A stretch of DNA of 64,000 nt from Bacillus sonorensis NBRC 101234 = KCTC 13918 (GTDB lineage Bacteria > Bacillota > Bacilli > Bacillales > Bacillaceae). The position numbers and the translations under genes are program-made. This document shows positions 1 to 7,755 of the stretch, piece by piece (the first letter of the stretch is position 1; every line of letters starts with the position of its first letter). The stretch spans positions 1-64,000 of the forward strand of contig NZ_BCVZ01000004.1 in assembly GCF_001592005.1 (NCBI RefSeq). Reading direction: 5' to 3'. The notes under the pieces were generated by a model, which saw only the letters and a list, made by a program, of their open reading frames with translations, did no database searches and was not told where the DNA came from.

Positions 1-93
1 GCCCCGCCGCATTCGCCGCGATTGGATTGGCGCCTTGATTCACAATTTGCCCCGCCGCATTCGCCGCGATTGGATTGGCGCCTTGATTCACAA
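1..93. repeat. 48-bp in-frame tandem repeat inside the YhgE-like gene
   Basis: The 45 bases from 1 are repeated exactly from 49, giving a period of 48 bp, or 16 codons. The second copy ends where the sequence diverges at about 94. More copies may lie before base 1, so total copy number cannot be judged from this window. Confidence 0.85.
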
Positions 94-484
94 GAACCGT
101 CATTTTTGCCCCGGACGGATTCGGCGTTTGTAATGAGGCTTGTTTTCGGCTGAAATCCTTCGGAATCAAAAGAGCGGCATAATATTTACGATCGTTCAGC
201 CCTTCACGGGCGGTTTTTTCATTTTTTATTTCGACCCATTTCACCGCTGATGTACCGTCATGATTTGCTTTTTGTACATCTTTTATGTTGCGGACAATAG
301 CGGCGCCTGCGTTTATGTTTCCCTGATTCGGCATATCAGCGCCCTGATCTTCATTCACAATCGCTATCGGAAGATGTTGGGGGGGTGGATGGACTGATGG
401 AATCAATGTGAGAGAAAAAATCAAAACCACCAGGCATACGATAAACGGCGAGAATAAGAGTAATTTTTCTTTCAGCAATTTCAT
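1..484 (-). CDS. YhgE/Pip-type membrane protein, N-terminal part (runs off window start)
   Basis: The first 161 codons are visible; the rest lies beyond base 1. The start ATG at 484 has an AGGAG site just upstream. An N-terminal transmembrane helix (about residues 8-30) is followed by an extracytoplasmic region with the IAIVNEDQGA-type motif typical of YhgE/Pip (DUF3533-like) proteins, which are linked to ABC-2 permeases and drug export. At the window edge the protein reads two consecutive 16-residue units of the form VNQGANPIAANAAGQ, encoded by a perfect 48-bp tandem repeat. The divergent TetR gene and the palindrome between them suggest local repression. The substrate is unknown. Confidence 0.8.
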   Translation of the reverse strand, partial: MKLLKEKLLLFSPFIVCLVVLIFSLTLIPSVHPPPQHLPIAIVNEDQGADMPNQGNINAGAAIVRNIKDVQKANHDGTSAVKWVEIKNEKTAREGLNDRKYYAALLIPKDFSRKQASLQTPNPSGAKMTVLVNQGANPIAANAAGQIVNQGANPIAANAAG

Positions 485-506
485 TCGGCAGATCTCCTTT
501 TCAAAA

Positions 507-544
507 AATGAACACAGTGTTGATTAACAATCACTGCGTTCATT
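507..544. promoter_or_regulatory. Candidate TetR operator palindrome
   Basis: Two 13-base arms (507-519 and 532-544) are inverted copies with one mismatch, separated by 12 AT-rich bases. The element sits between the divergent YhgE-like and TetR genes, close to the YhgE-like start. This is where a TetR repressor would be expected to act on both promoters. Binding is inferred from position and symmetry. Confidence 0.6.
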
Positions 545-659
545 ATAATGGAATAAAGGCAAAACTCAATGAACGATAAATCCGCAAATGTTCATTTCTC
601 AACAAAAAGAAGAACATTGTTTATAACTGAAAAAATAAAGCGGCGAAAGGCTGGTATGT

Positions 660-1265
660 ATGGCAAAACAGACGGACAGAAGAATCAACCGCACAAAAAG
701 GATGATCAGAGATGCTCTATCAGAGCTGATGGAGGAAAAAGCATTTGAAGAAATCACCGTAACCGATATGACAAAAAAAGCGGACATTAACAGGGGAACA
801 TTTTACTTGCATTATCAAGATAAATACGACTTATTGGATCAGAGCGAGGAAGAAATCATCGATGAAATACGGGAGATCGCCAAACAATCGATTGAATCGA
901 TGGGGGCATTGAAGACGCCTGTCATTGAAGCGCCTCTTCCATTTGTAGTCGACATTTTTGAATACTTTAAAGAGAACGCGGTCTTTTTGAAGGCGATTTT
1001 AGGCCCAAAGGGAACGGGATCGTTTCCAATCAAATTTAAATCCGTGTTGTCCGAAAACTTAACACGCATTCAACAGTCGATCAGGACGAATACGCTCGTC
1101 CCCGAAGAATATTTAATCTCCTATATTGTAGGGGCCCATATCAGCGTCCTACAGCAATGGCTGGAAAGCGGCATGAAGGAAACGCCTCATGAAATGGCGC
1201 TCTTCTTATCAAAAATGACTGGCATGGGCCCCGCATTTGTAGCGGGGCTGAGAAAAAATTGCTGA
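660..1265 (+). CDS. TetR/AcrR-family transcriptional repressor
   Basis: This 201-residue protein has the TetR layout. An N-terminal helix-turn-helix spans about residues 12-58, with the recognition segment INRGTFYLHYQDKYDLL at about 44-60. A variable helical ligand-binding domain with no recognisable family signature follows. It is divergent from the YhgE-like gene and probably controls it and itself through the palindrome at 507-544. The ligand is unknown. A strong hairpin terminator follows the stop codon directly. Confidence 0.85.
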   Translation: MAKQTDRRINRTKRMIRDALSELMEEKAFEEITVTDMTKKADINRGTFYLHYQDKYDLLDQSEEEIIDEIREIAKQSIESMGALKTPVIEAPLPFVVDIFEYFKENAVFLKAILGPKGTGSFPIKFKSVLSENLTRIQQSIRTNTLVPEEYLISYIVGAHISVLQQWLESGMKETPHEMALFLSKMTGMGPAFVAGLRKNC

Positions 1266-1300
1266 AGATCGGGGGGGGACATCCCCCGTCTTCTTTTTTT
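1264..1300 (+). terminator. Rho-independent terminator after the TetR gene
   Basis: A GC-rich stem (GAAGA..CGGGGG against CCCCCG..TCTTC) with a short loop is followed by a run of seven T. It overlaps the TetR stop codon. Confidence 0.85.
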
Positions 1301-1363
1301 GCCGGAAAATATGAATAAGAAACCTAAAATAAACCAAAATATAGTGAAAAAGGTGGTGAGAAC

Positions 1364-1489
1364 ATGGAGAAGAAAGGCATCCAAAACAGCAGCATCGAAC
1401 AAATTCAAAATGACCATGAAACAGAAAGCGCATTCCAGCAAGACCAAAAAAACAACAAACAGCAAAAAAGCGGCAGGACATTAAAATAA
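1364..1489 (+). CDS. Small hydrophilic protein, 41 residues, unknown function
   Basis: ATG at 1364 follows an AGGTGG site at a proper distance, and the frame closes with TAA at 1489. The 41-residue product starts MEKKGIQ and is rich in Gln, Asn and Lys, with no membrane segment or motif. It lies just upstream of the YndM-like gene in the same direction and may be cotranscribed with it. I do not recognise the family. Confidence 0.5.
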   Translation: MEKKGIQNSSIEQIQNDHETESAFQQDQKNNKQQKSGRTLK

Positions 1490-1510
1490 AACGGAAGGTG
1501 ATGAAACTTT

Positions 1511-1969
1511 ATGAAGCATGTAAGGGCATTGTGTGTAAAGTTCATTGCAAGCCTTGTTCTTTTATATGTGATTTTAACTCTGTTTTTTGGTGTTCCTTTT
1601 GGAGACGTATTTGTTCTCACATTGTTTGTAGGAGTTGTATCCTATCTTGTCGGCGACCTTATGCTGCTTCCAAGAACAAATAATATAACAGCGACAATGG
1701 GAGATTTCGGCCTTTCCCTGATTCTGATCTGGGCGATTCTCGCCATGCAGGATAATCCGCCGTATGCCTCGCTCGCATGGGCTGCCATCATTTCAGCACT
1801 GGGCGTGACCATTTTTGAGTATTTCTTCCACCGCTATATGGCGGCGAATATTTTAGACGAAACAGAGGGCGAAAAAAAGCGGGAAAACAGAGGAGCTTTG
1901 CAGTATCAAAATGAAGCGTCAGATGAACTTTACCCGGTAACTCCATCAAAAAAACGCGATAAAAAATAA
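1511..1969 (+). CDS. YndM-like four-helix membrane protein (DUF2512)
   Basis: This 152-residue protein has four hydrophobic segments (about residues 8-28, 31-52, 62-80 and 86-106) and a charged cytoplasmic tail rich in Glu, Lys and Arg. The pattern and the conserved VSYLVGDLMLLPRTNN stretch match the YndM/DUF2512 family of Bacillus integral membrane proteins. Function is not established; the family is mostly found in spore formers. The GGTGATG-type ribosome site near 1497-1503 supports the start. A hairpin at 1971-2010 probably ends the transcript. Confidence 0.75.
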   Translation: MKHVRALCVKFIASLVLLYVILTLFFGVPFGDVFVLTLFVGVVSYLVGDLMLLPRTNNITATMGDFGLSLILIWAILAMQDNPPYASLAWAAIISALGVTIFEYFFHRYMAANILDETEGEKKRENRGALQYQNEASDELYPVTPSKKRDKK

Positions 1970-1970
1970 A

Positions 1971-2010
1971 GAAAATCCTATTGGGGCTCATCCGTTCCGA
2001 TAGGATTTTC
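1971..2010 (+). terminator. Hairpin terminator after the YndM-like gene
   Basis: Perfect 11-base arms (1971-1981 and 2000-2010, core AAATCCTAT) surround an 18-base loop. The hairpin overlaps the end of the convergent gamma-glutamyltransferase remnant and may serve both directions. Confidence 0.6.
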
Positions 2011-2319
2011 AATCTTTTGCCAGGCGGCTATACACCCATCTGTTCTGCCCGCCAAAAGGCCGTTTTCATTCAAACCAAACAGTTCTCCTTTTGTCCATAC
2101 AAGCGCGAAGGCGTCCCCGCCGATTCCGTTCGATGTCGGTTCAACACCTGTAAGGCAGTCTGCCGCCGCAATTGCCGCATCAACGGCATTTCCGCCTTTT
2201 TTCAACATATCAAGGCCGGCATGGGCCGCAAGCGGCTGTGACGCCGCCACCATTCCTTTTTTTGCATAAACGGTGTTTCGCTTTGACGGATACGGACAGT
2301 GCAACAGATCATAATTCAT
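1978..2319 (-). pseudogene. Gamma-glutamyltransferase (YwrD-like) remnant with internal deletion
   Basis: The reading frame gives only 113 residues, against roughly 525 for YwrD-type gamma-glutamyltransferases. Residues 1-85 match the normal N-terminus: [20 protein letters not shown], then [15 protein letters not shown], then [11 protein letters not shown]. They are followed at once by [13 protein letters not shown], which resembles the extreme C-terminus of the family. The simplest reading is a large in-frame deletion that joined both ends and removed the autoprocessing Thr and the catalytic small subunit. No activity is expected. It is convergent with the YndM-like gene. Confidence 0.7.
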
Positions 2320-2437
2320 GATTTCCCCCCTCCTGCCACTACAGCTTCGGAATTGAAATAAAATAAATCCTTCCTCTTGAAGGAAATAGAACAGGCCTTG
2401 TCGAAATCTATTCCTTTAAAAGCAAGGAGGACATAGC

Positions 2438-2938
2438 ATGAAGCATGATCTAGCCAAACATTTCGATTACCATATTTGGGCAAACCGCCAGGTGTTTGAG
2501 CGCCTGAAAAGCCTTCCGGAAGACCTATTCAAGACAGAAATCAAGAGCGTGTTTCCTTCTGTTTCAGCCGTCATCATCCACATGTGTGTCACAGACTCAC
2601 TTTGGCTGGACATTATAACCGGAGGCGGCTATGAGGAAACAAAGGCACTTGCTGTGCGGCGCAATGAAGAACTAAAGGAAGCTAACATTGAGAAACTGAT
2701 CGCTTTTTTTGAAGACACCGCGGCCAAATATCAAGCTTTTTTAGAGGGGCTTGACAATCTCGACCTACCTCTCGCGGTTGAACACCCGGCGCTCGGGCGG
2801 AGAGAAACAACCGTTGCCGAGCTGATGAATCACGTCATCAACCACGGCACCTATCATAGAGGCAACATTTCAGCAATGCTGCGGCAAATGGGATATTCGA
2901 GCGTCCCGACGGATTATGCCTATTATCTATGGAAATAG
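2438..2938 (+). CDS. DinB-family metal-binding protein
   Basis: The 166-residue product has the DinB/YfiT-like four-helix fold signature. Putative metal-binding histidines occur in HFDYHIWAN (residues 9-17), IIHM (about 47-50) and near the C-terminus in HVINHGTYHRGNI. Family members include S-transferases that use thiol cofactors such as bacillithiol, and damage-inducible proteins of unknown role. An AAGGAGG site precedes the ATG. The gene stands alone between the GGT remnant and the large minus-strand operon. Its substrate cannot be told from the sequence. Confidence 0.8.
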   Translation: MKHDLAKHFDYHIWANRQVFERLKSLPEDLFKTEIKSVFPSVSAVIIHMCVTDSLWLDIITGGGYEETKALAVRRNEELKEANIEKLIAFFEDTAAKYQAFLEGLDNLDLPLAVEHPALGRRETTVAELMNHVINHGTYHRGNISAMLRQMGYSSVPTDYAYYLWK

Positions 2939-3090
2939 CTCGTATTGACAATATCAAGGGGGCTGAAATACTGGCTTTGGAGTCATCTGACTTCTTTCAC
3001 GGTCAATACAGCCCCCGCTTTTATCCAGTTAAAACAGTGCGATGATCATCTGCGCAGGTGCATATTCCTGCTTTTTCGACAGTTTTGAGC

Positions 3091-3786
3091 TTAAATGACT
3101 TGAGTATTTTTATACGGGATAGGGTCTTTACAGCCGGCTTCTTTAAACCCTTTCAGCCTTAATGTGCAACTGTCACATTCACCGCAAGCGTATTCTTCTC
3201 CGTTATAGCAGGAGGTGGTAAGTTCGTACGGCACATGCAGCCGAAGTCCCAGAGTGACCGTATCCGCTTTACTTAAGTTGATAAGAGGAGTATAAATGTT
3301 TGTTTTTTTCCCTTCGATATTTCTTTTAGTCGCAAGGCGAATCGTATGGTTTAAGCTGTCAATAAACTCAGGACGGCAATCGGGATATCCGCTGTAGTCG
3401 ACTCCGCTTACCCCGGTGTAAATCGCTTCCGCTTTTATCACTTCCGCATAAGCTGCCGCACAAGAGAGAAAAATTAAATTCCGCGCCGGTACGTATGTTG
3501 CCGGAATGGCATCTTGATTCATTTTCTTCGGAACGTCTATATGTTCATCAGTTAAGGCGCTGCCTCCTATTTCTTTGAAAAACTCAATATTCACAATTCT
3601 ATGATCGTGTACTTGATAATGCGCTGCTATTTTTTTTGCCTGTTCCACTTCTCTGGAATGCCTCTGACCATAGTCAAATGTGATGGCATGCAGCATGTAG
3701 CCTTCTTTCTCGGCAATCCCCATGCAGGTGGCACTGTCTAATCCCCCGCTTAAAACAACAACTGCTTTCTTTTCATTCTTTTTCAT
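3091..3786 (-). CDS. queC: 7-cyano-7-deazaguanine synthase QueC
   Basis: QueC converts 7-carboxy-7-deazaguanine to preQ0 (7-cyano-7-deazaguanine) using ATP and ammonia. The PP-loop SGGLDS lies at residues 13-18, and a C-terminal zinc cluster of four Cys (CYNGEEYACGECDSC) is intact. Length, 231 residues, is normal. I start it at ATG 3786, one base after the queE stop; the AGGGGTG site lies inside the end of queE, so the two are probably translationally coupled. It is the last gene of the 13-gene operon. It differs from a usual queuosine operon in lacking queF next door, which points to preQ0 as the end product used here. Confidence 0.93.
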   Translation of the reverse strand: MKKNEKKAVVVLSGGLDSATCMGIAEKEGYMLHAITFDYGQRHSREVEQAKKIAAHYQVHDHRIVNIEFFKEIGGSALTDEHIDVPKKMNQDAIPATYVPARNLIFLSCAAAYAEVIKAEAIYTGVSGVDYSGYPDCRPEFIDSLNHTIRLATKRNIEGKKTNIYTPLINLSKADTVTLGLRLHVPYELTTSCYNGEEYACGECDSCTLRLKGFKEAGCKDPIPYKNTQVI

Positions 3787-3787
3787 G

Positions 3788-4492
3788 TTACACACCCCTT
3801 GTCTGCGGATCCCAAATGATCTTATGAATTTGAAGATTAACCTGAATATCCTTCCGTCTGCTGTTTAGCACTTTTTTGACAAGGTCTGCCGGCGTCATCG
3901 TCTCCCATACCGGACTCATTAAGAGACGGCCTTTTTTATAATGCTTGTCAATGATCTCCATAGCAATGTTAAAATCATGTTCCGTTCCGATAACAAATTT
4001 GATTTCATCCTGTTCATCTAATAAATCAAAATTTTCATAGACCATTTTTTTCATTTCTCCGCTGTCTGGAAGCTTAAAATCCATGATAAAGCGGACTTTA
4101 TTGGATATGATGGTGGAGAGACGCCTCATGTTTATAAAAGGCTTTAAAAGAATAGCGCCATTTGTTTCAACATGGATATCTTGAATGCAATCGATTTTGG
4201 CCAAACGATCAATTAAAGCCATTGATTTTTCCCCGTGGATTAACGGCTCTCCTCCGGTCAAACAAACATAATGATTTCCCAGACAGCGAACTTTTTCCGC
4301 GATTTCTTCTATTGTCGCTTCAAACTCAGGTTTGCTCGGTGCATAACTGTACGTCGTATCGCACCATACACAGCGCAGGTTACAATGAAACAGCCTGATA
4401 AATGTCGTCTGCTTTCCCGCAGCAGATCCTTCTCCCTCAATGGTTTCGAACATTTCCACCAGCGGTAATGAAGCATTTGTGTCAAAATTCAT
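3788..4492 (-). CDS. queE: 7-carboxy-7-deazaguanine synthase QueE (radical SAM)
   Basis: QueE rearranges 6-carboxy-tetrahydropterin to 7-carboxy-7-deazaguanine. The radical-SAM cysteines are seen as CNLRCVWC (CX3CX2C), followed by the CLTGGEPL glycine-rich SAM contact and an N-terminal EMFETIEGEG signature. Length is 234 residues, as expected. The gene sits directly between the last ABC permease gene and queC, all on the same strand with minimal spacing, so deazaguanine synthesis and export are in one transcriptional unit. Confidence 0.93.
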   Translation of the reverse strand: MNFDTNASLPLVEMFETIEGEGSAAGKQTTFIRLFHCNLRCVWCDTTYSYAPSKPEFEATIEEIAEKVRCLGNHYVCLTGGEPLIHGEKSMALIDRLAKIDCIQDIHVETNGAILLKPFINMRRLSTIISNKVRFIMDFKLPDSGEMKKMVYENFDLLDEQDEIKFVIGTEHDFNIAMEIIDKHYKKGRLLMSPVWETMTPADLVKKVLNSRRKDIQVNLQIHKIIWDPQTRGV

Positions 4493-4502
4493 CTTACACT
4501 CA

Positions 4503-5288
4503 TCACCCTCCTGCGCTTTGATAATACTTCAGTGAAATTTTCCAAAAAACGGCACTGAATACTAGAAAACCGCCGACATATAAGAAATAGTGAAGCATAT
4601 TTGTTTCATGGGACACTTGCAAAAGGCGTTCTACCGGCACATTAGCGACGATTACGATTGGAAAAACAAAAACAAAAATAATTTTGCCGATCCCTTTAAA
4701 AAAAGACGTCGGATATCTAAATAACGTCATAGCTCCTAAAAACAATTCATGCAGTCCGTCTACTTTCGTGAACCAGATTGATAATGTCATGGTGATAATC
4801 CAGAGCGAGTAAGCCAGTACCACCCCAGTTAAAATAAACAATAAGTATTCCAGGATTTGATGAATGTGCAACATGACGTTTAGATGGGCCAATGCATAGA
4901 TGATCAGCGCAATGGCCGGAAATAAATTACCGAAATTACCCATATCCAGTTTCCTTAAGGATGCAATGAACTGGCTGTTTACCGGTTTTAGCAAAAGAAG
5001 ATCCAAAGTTCCTTTATTAACCAATGACGGAATATATGGAAGATTATTAATGAATAATACAAAAATGAAAGACTTTAAAAGCTCGCTCGTTCCAAGCAAT
5101 AAGTAAATTTCATATATACTCCATCCATTGACGTTTTCCACATAGCCATAAAGTGTATTGAAGAAAATCAGCGTGATGGCAAACCATATCAGGCTGTCAA
5201 TGATATTCATAAAGAAGTTGGTTCTGTACATCATTAAATTGATGCTATTGATTTTAACAATATGAAGAAAAAGACTGATGTATCTCAT
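4503..5288 (-). CDS. ABC-2 type export permease, second subunit
   Basis: A polytopic membrane protein of the ABC2_membrane_6 (DUF990) family with about six hydrophobic segments. The N-terminal pattern (YRTNFFMNIIDSLIW) and the later GTLDLLLLKPVNSQF loop are typical of this family, which works as heterodimeric permeases with one ATPase. I prefer ATG 5288 because it lies one base after the stop of the upstream permease gene; ATG 5309 is possible and would add seven residues. With the genes at 5290 and 6065 it forms one exporter, probably for the product of this operon. Confidence 0.85.
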   Translation of the reverse strand: MRYISLFLHIVKINSINLMMYRTNFFMNIIDSLIWFAITLIFFNTLYGYVENVNGWSIYEIYLLLGTSELLKSFIFVLFINNLPYIPSLVNKGTLDLLLLKPVNSQFIASLRKLDMGNFGNLFPAIALIIYALAHLNVMLHIHQILEYLLFILTGVVLAYSLWIITMTLSIWFTKVDGLHELFLGAMTLFRYPTSFFKGIGKIIFVFVFPIVIVANVPVERLLQVSHETNMLHYFLYVGGFLVFSAVFWKISLKYYQSAGG

Positions 5289-5289
5289 G

Positions 5290-6099
5290 TCACGCACCAA
5301 CCGATTCATATTTTGACATCGCCCGTTTCCAAGCGTACCTCGAAAAGACAGATAGTATTCCGATCCATATCAGCTGTGTAAATAAACCGTATAGGATATC
5401 GCCGGCTTCCAAACGGCCAAGATATATGTTTGCAGGAAAATCAATCAAGTATGCAAATGGGAGGTTTTTGACGATAAGATAAAATGGTTCCGGCAAAAGC
5501 TGTAATGGAAACAACGTTCCTGAAAGCAGCTCCAGCAAAATATCTACTGTAAAAAAGAAAGAGGCAATCTCAACAAAATAAAAGGAAAACAGAGAAACGA
5601 GAAAATACAAACTATAATACAGAATCATCGCCAAGACGACGGCTGCAATCAGGCCGGCTACATCATGAACATCAGGAAATAAAAAATATTCTCTGTTGCA
5701 TAAAGCAACGATCACCAAGGGAATGCTGACAAGGATGAATTGCACCAGCTTATTTCCGGCATTTTTCGAAAACCAAAAACCCCAGTAAGAAATGGGTTTT
5801 GTTAAATATTTCGAAAGTTCGCCGCTGCTCACCTCATCTTGAATCGACCAGTGAAAAGTGGGCAGCAATAAGATCTCGAACATTTTTGCAATAATGACAT
5901 AGGTAATCATCGAATGAATTGTATATCCCTCAATGAATTGTTTATGGTCATAGACATTTTGCCATAAATAAACGACGGCAATTAGAGGAAGCAAGCTGAA
6001 CGCCATATACAGCAGGGTGTTGAACCGGTACTGGAAAGCGGTTTGTATCGACATGAGCCCTGGTTTAATATATTTTTTCAATTTTTTCATCTCCGACAT
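5290..6099 (-). CDS. ABC-2 type export permease, first subunit
   Basis: Up to 269 residues with about six membrane spans, of the same ABC2_membrane_6/DUF990 type as its downstream neighbour. It carries the SSGELSKYLTKPISYWGFWF loop, the counterpart of the GTLDLLLLKP loop in the partner. The first ATG overlaps the ATPase gene by 35 bases; a later in-frame TTG or ATG could be the real start. The pair of unequal permeases suggests a heterodimeric channel. Substrate direction (export) is inferred from the family and from the biosynthetic context. Confidence 0.83.
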   Translation of the reverse strand: MSEMKKLKKYIKPGLMSIQTAFQYRFNTLLYMAFSLLPLIAVVYLWQNVYDHKQFIEGYTIHSMITYVIIAKMFEILLLPTFHWSIQDEVSSGELSKYLTKPISYWGFWFSKNAGNKLVQFILVSIPLVIVALCNREYFLFPDVHDVAGLIAAVVLAMILYYSLYFLVSLFSFYFVEIASFFFTVDILLELLSGTLFPLQLLPEPFYLIVKNLPFAYLIDFPANIYLGRLEAGDILYGLFTQLIWIGILSVFSRYAWKRAMSKYESVGA

Positions 6100-7075
6100 G
6101 CTCTGATTGTTTATAAATTTCCTCTAATAGAAATTGTATTTCTGTATGCTTCTCTTCAAAATGAATGATGTCGCAATCATTGATTATATCTCTTAAAGCC
6201 TGGCTGAATAGATTTCTGCTGATTTTCAACAGAATGGTATGGTCATGTTCTTCGATGATTTCGCCGTATTGCTTCAGCAGCGAAAGGCTGTCCTTATCTG
6301 AAAACGTGATTGACAAAAACTTATATTCACCATCGTGCAAACCTGGCAATCCATCGAGGCTCCCGTTATAATAAAGCTCCCCATCCCGCAAAATCAGAAG
6401 ATGCTCACAAAGCTCTTCAATATCAGGCAAGTAATGGCTCGTTAAAATAACCGTTACGTCTCGCTCCCGGCAGTACGACTTCAAGAATCGTCTAATATTT
6501 TTTTGGGCGATAAAATCCAAGCCGATTGTTGGCTCATCTAAAAATAAAATGTCAGGTGAATGAAGGAGAGCGGCTATTAATTCGCATTTCATCCTTTCGC
6601 CGAGAGAAAGATTTCGAACAGGCGATTTCACAACATGCTCCACATGCAAAGCGGCTGTCAGCCGCTCGATGCTCCGCTCGAACTCGTCTTGGGAAATCTG
6701 GTATATTTCTTTATGAAGCAAAAATGTTTCATATGGGGTAAGATCCCACCACAATTGATTTTTTTGTCCCAATACCACCCCTATTTTTCTTAAAAATGCC
6801 GGTTCTTTTTTATGCGGTGTAAATGAATCGACTGTTATCCTGCCGGAAGTGGGTGTAATCAAACCCGTCATCAACTTTATTAATGTCGACTTGCCGGCGC
6901 CATTTGCACCGATAAGACCAATTATTTTTCCTTTTGGAATCGAAAAAGAAACATTTTTTACAGCATGAACCATTTCTTTTTTGCGATGAAATAAACTCTT
7001 CACTGAATTCCAAAATCCTTCATCTATTGAAGCTCTGCTGAATGAACGTGATACATTTTCCACCTTTATAATCAT
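6065..7075 (-). CDS. ABC transporter ATP-binding subunit (drug-export type)
   Basis: A 336-residue ATPase with Walker A GANGAGKS (56-63), signature LSLGERMK, and Walker B ILFLDEPTIGLD followed by the switch histidine in LTSHYL. The long C-terminal extension after about residue 240 is the regulatory tail of NatA/daunorubicin-resistance type exporters. It is encoded just before two matching permeases. Within this operon it most likely drives secretion of, and self-protection against, the cluster's product. Confidence 0.9.
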   Translation of the reverse strand: MIIKVENVSRSFSRASIDEGFWNSVKSLFHRKKEMVHAVKNVSFSIPKGKIIGLIGANGAGKSTLIKLMTGLITPTSGRITVDSFTPHKKEPAFLRKIGVVLGQKNQLWWDLTPYETFLLHKEIYQISQDEFERSIERLTAALHVEHVVKSPVRNLSLGERMKCELIAALLHSPDILFLDEPTIGLDFIAQKNIRRFLKSYCRERDVTVILTSHYLPDIEELCEHLLILRDGELYYNGSLDGLPGLHDGEYKFLSITFSDKDSLSLLKQYGEIIEEHDHTILLKISRNLFSQALRDIINDCDIIHFEEKHTEIQFLLEEIYKQSEHVGDEKIEKIY

Positions 7076-7101
7076 GAAACGAATCCTTCCGTTGTCAGAT
7101 T

Positions 7102-7755
7102 TTAAAATTTGAAAATTTCTGCGAAATCAGTGCCGGCCTGCATGCCCCTATATGCATTTAATCCTTTTACCCCATTTTCCAAATGAAGAATGGCTCCTTG
7201 GGATTTATAGGCATTCAACGCTTCTATTTTTTGATCGATCACACCGCTGATATCACAAGCGAATTGATACGTTGTTAATGGAGTCCAAACTTCGTATTGC
7301 AAACACCTTTTGATCCTGTTTGTCCTTTTTTTATTTCGCAGAAAATGAGAGCGGCTTAAAAATAATGCTTCACCGGTAACTTCATTGACAATTCGGTGAT
7401 CACGGTCCGCTTCCTCTGAGTGAGGATAGTATACATAGTCAGGCTCATACTCATCTATGTGCATCATGACCTTTTCAACAAGGTCTCTTCTATAGGTGAG
7501 ATCCCGGTCTTTTTCTTTTAGAAAATGAATATCTTGCGTTCCGATTATTCCGCAAGCTCTACGGCATTCCTTCTCCCGTATGTCAACATTGTTTTCGATG
7601 CTGCCGTCGATTCCGGAAAATTCGCCCATTGTGACGATAATGATTCTTGCTTGATCCCCATTTTGAATCGCTTTGGCTATTGTTCCACCGCATCCGATAA
7701 TTTCATCATCATGGTGCGGGGCAATGACTAAATGTTTGCTTTTATTTGAGTGCAT
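7102..7755 (-). CDS. PIG-L family N-acetylglucosaminyl deacetylase-like enzyme
   Basis: The PHHDDE motif (residues 14-19 from the chosen start) is the zinc-binding signature of PIG-L/BshB/MshB deacetylases, and a second histidine cluster, HSEEADRDHR, follows. These enzymes remove acetyl groups from N-acetylglucosaminyl conjugates. An AAGGAG site supports ATG 7755, overlapping the upstream methyltransferase gene by 14 bases. It differs from the window's own BshB2 at 40396, so it is not the bacillithiol enzyme. Next to a glycosyltransferase it suggests an amino-sugar step; the acceptor is unknown. Confidence 0.87.
   Translation of the reverse strand: MHSNKSKHLVIAPHHDDEIIGCGGTIAKAIQNGDQARIIIVTMGEFSGIDGSIENNVDIREKECRRACGIIGTQDIHFLKEKDRDLTYRRDLVEKVMMHIDEYEPDYVYYPHSEEADRDHRIVNEVTGEALFLSRSHFLRNKKRTNRIKRCLQYEVWTPLTTYQFACDISGVIDQKIEALNAYKSQGAILHLENGVKGLNAYRGMQAGTDFAEIFKF

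Noticed and set aside
1-93. Short CRISPR-like direct repeat
   Set aside because: The copies are adjacent without spacers, in frame, and inside a coding region.
7102-7755. PIG-L protein as a bacillithiol enzyme (BshB1 or BshB2)
   Set aside because: A canonical BshB2 with YojF is present at 40396-41428, and this copy is embedded in the deazaguanine operon with a different PHHDDE motif.
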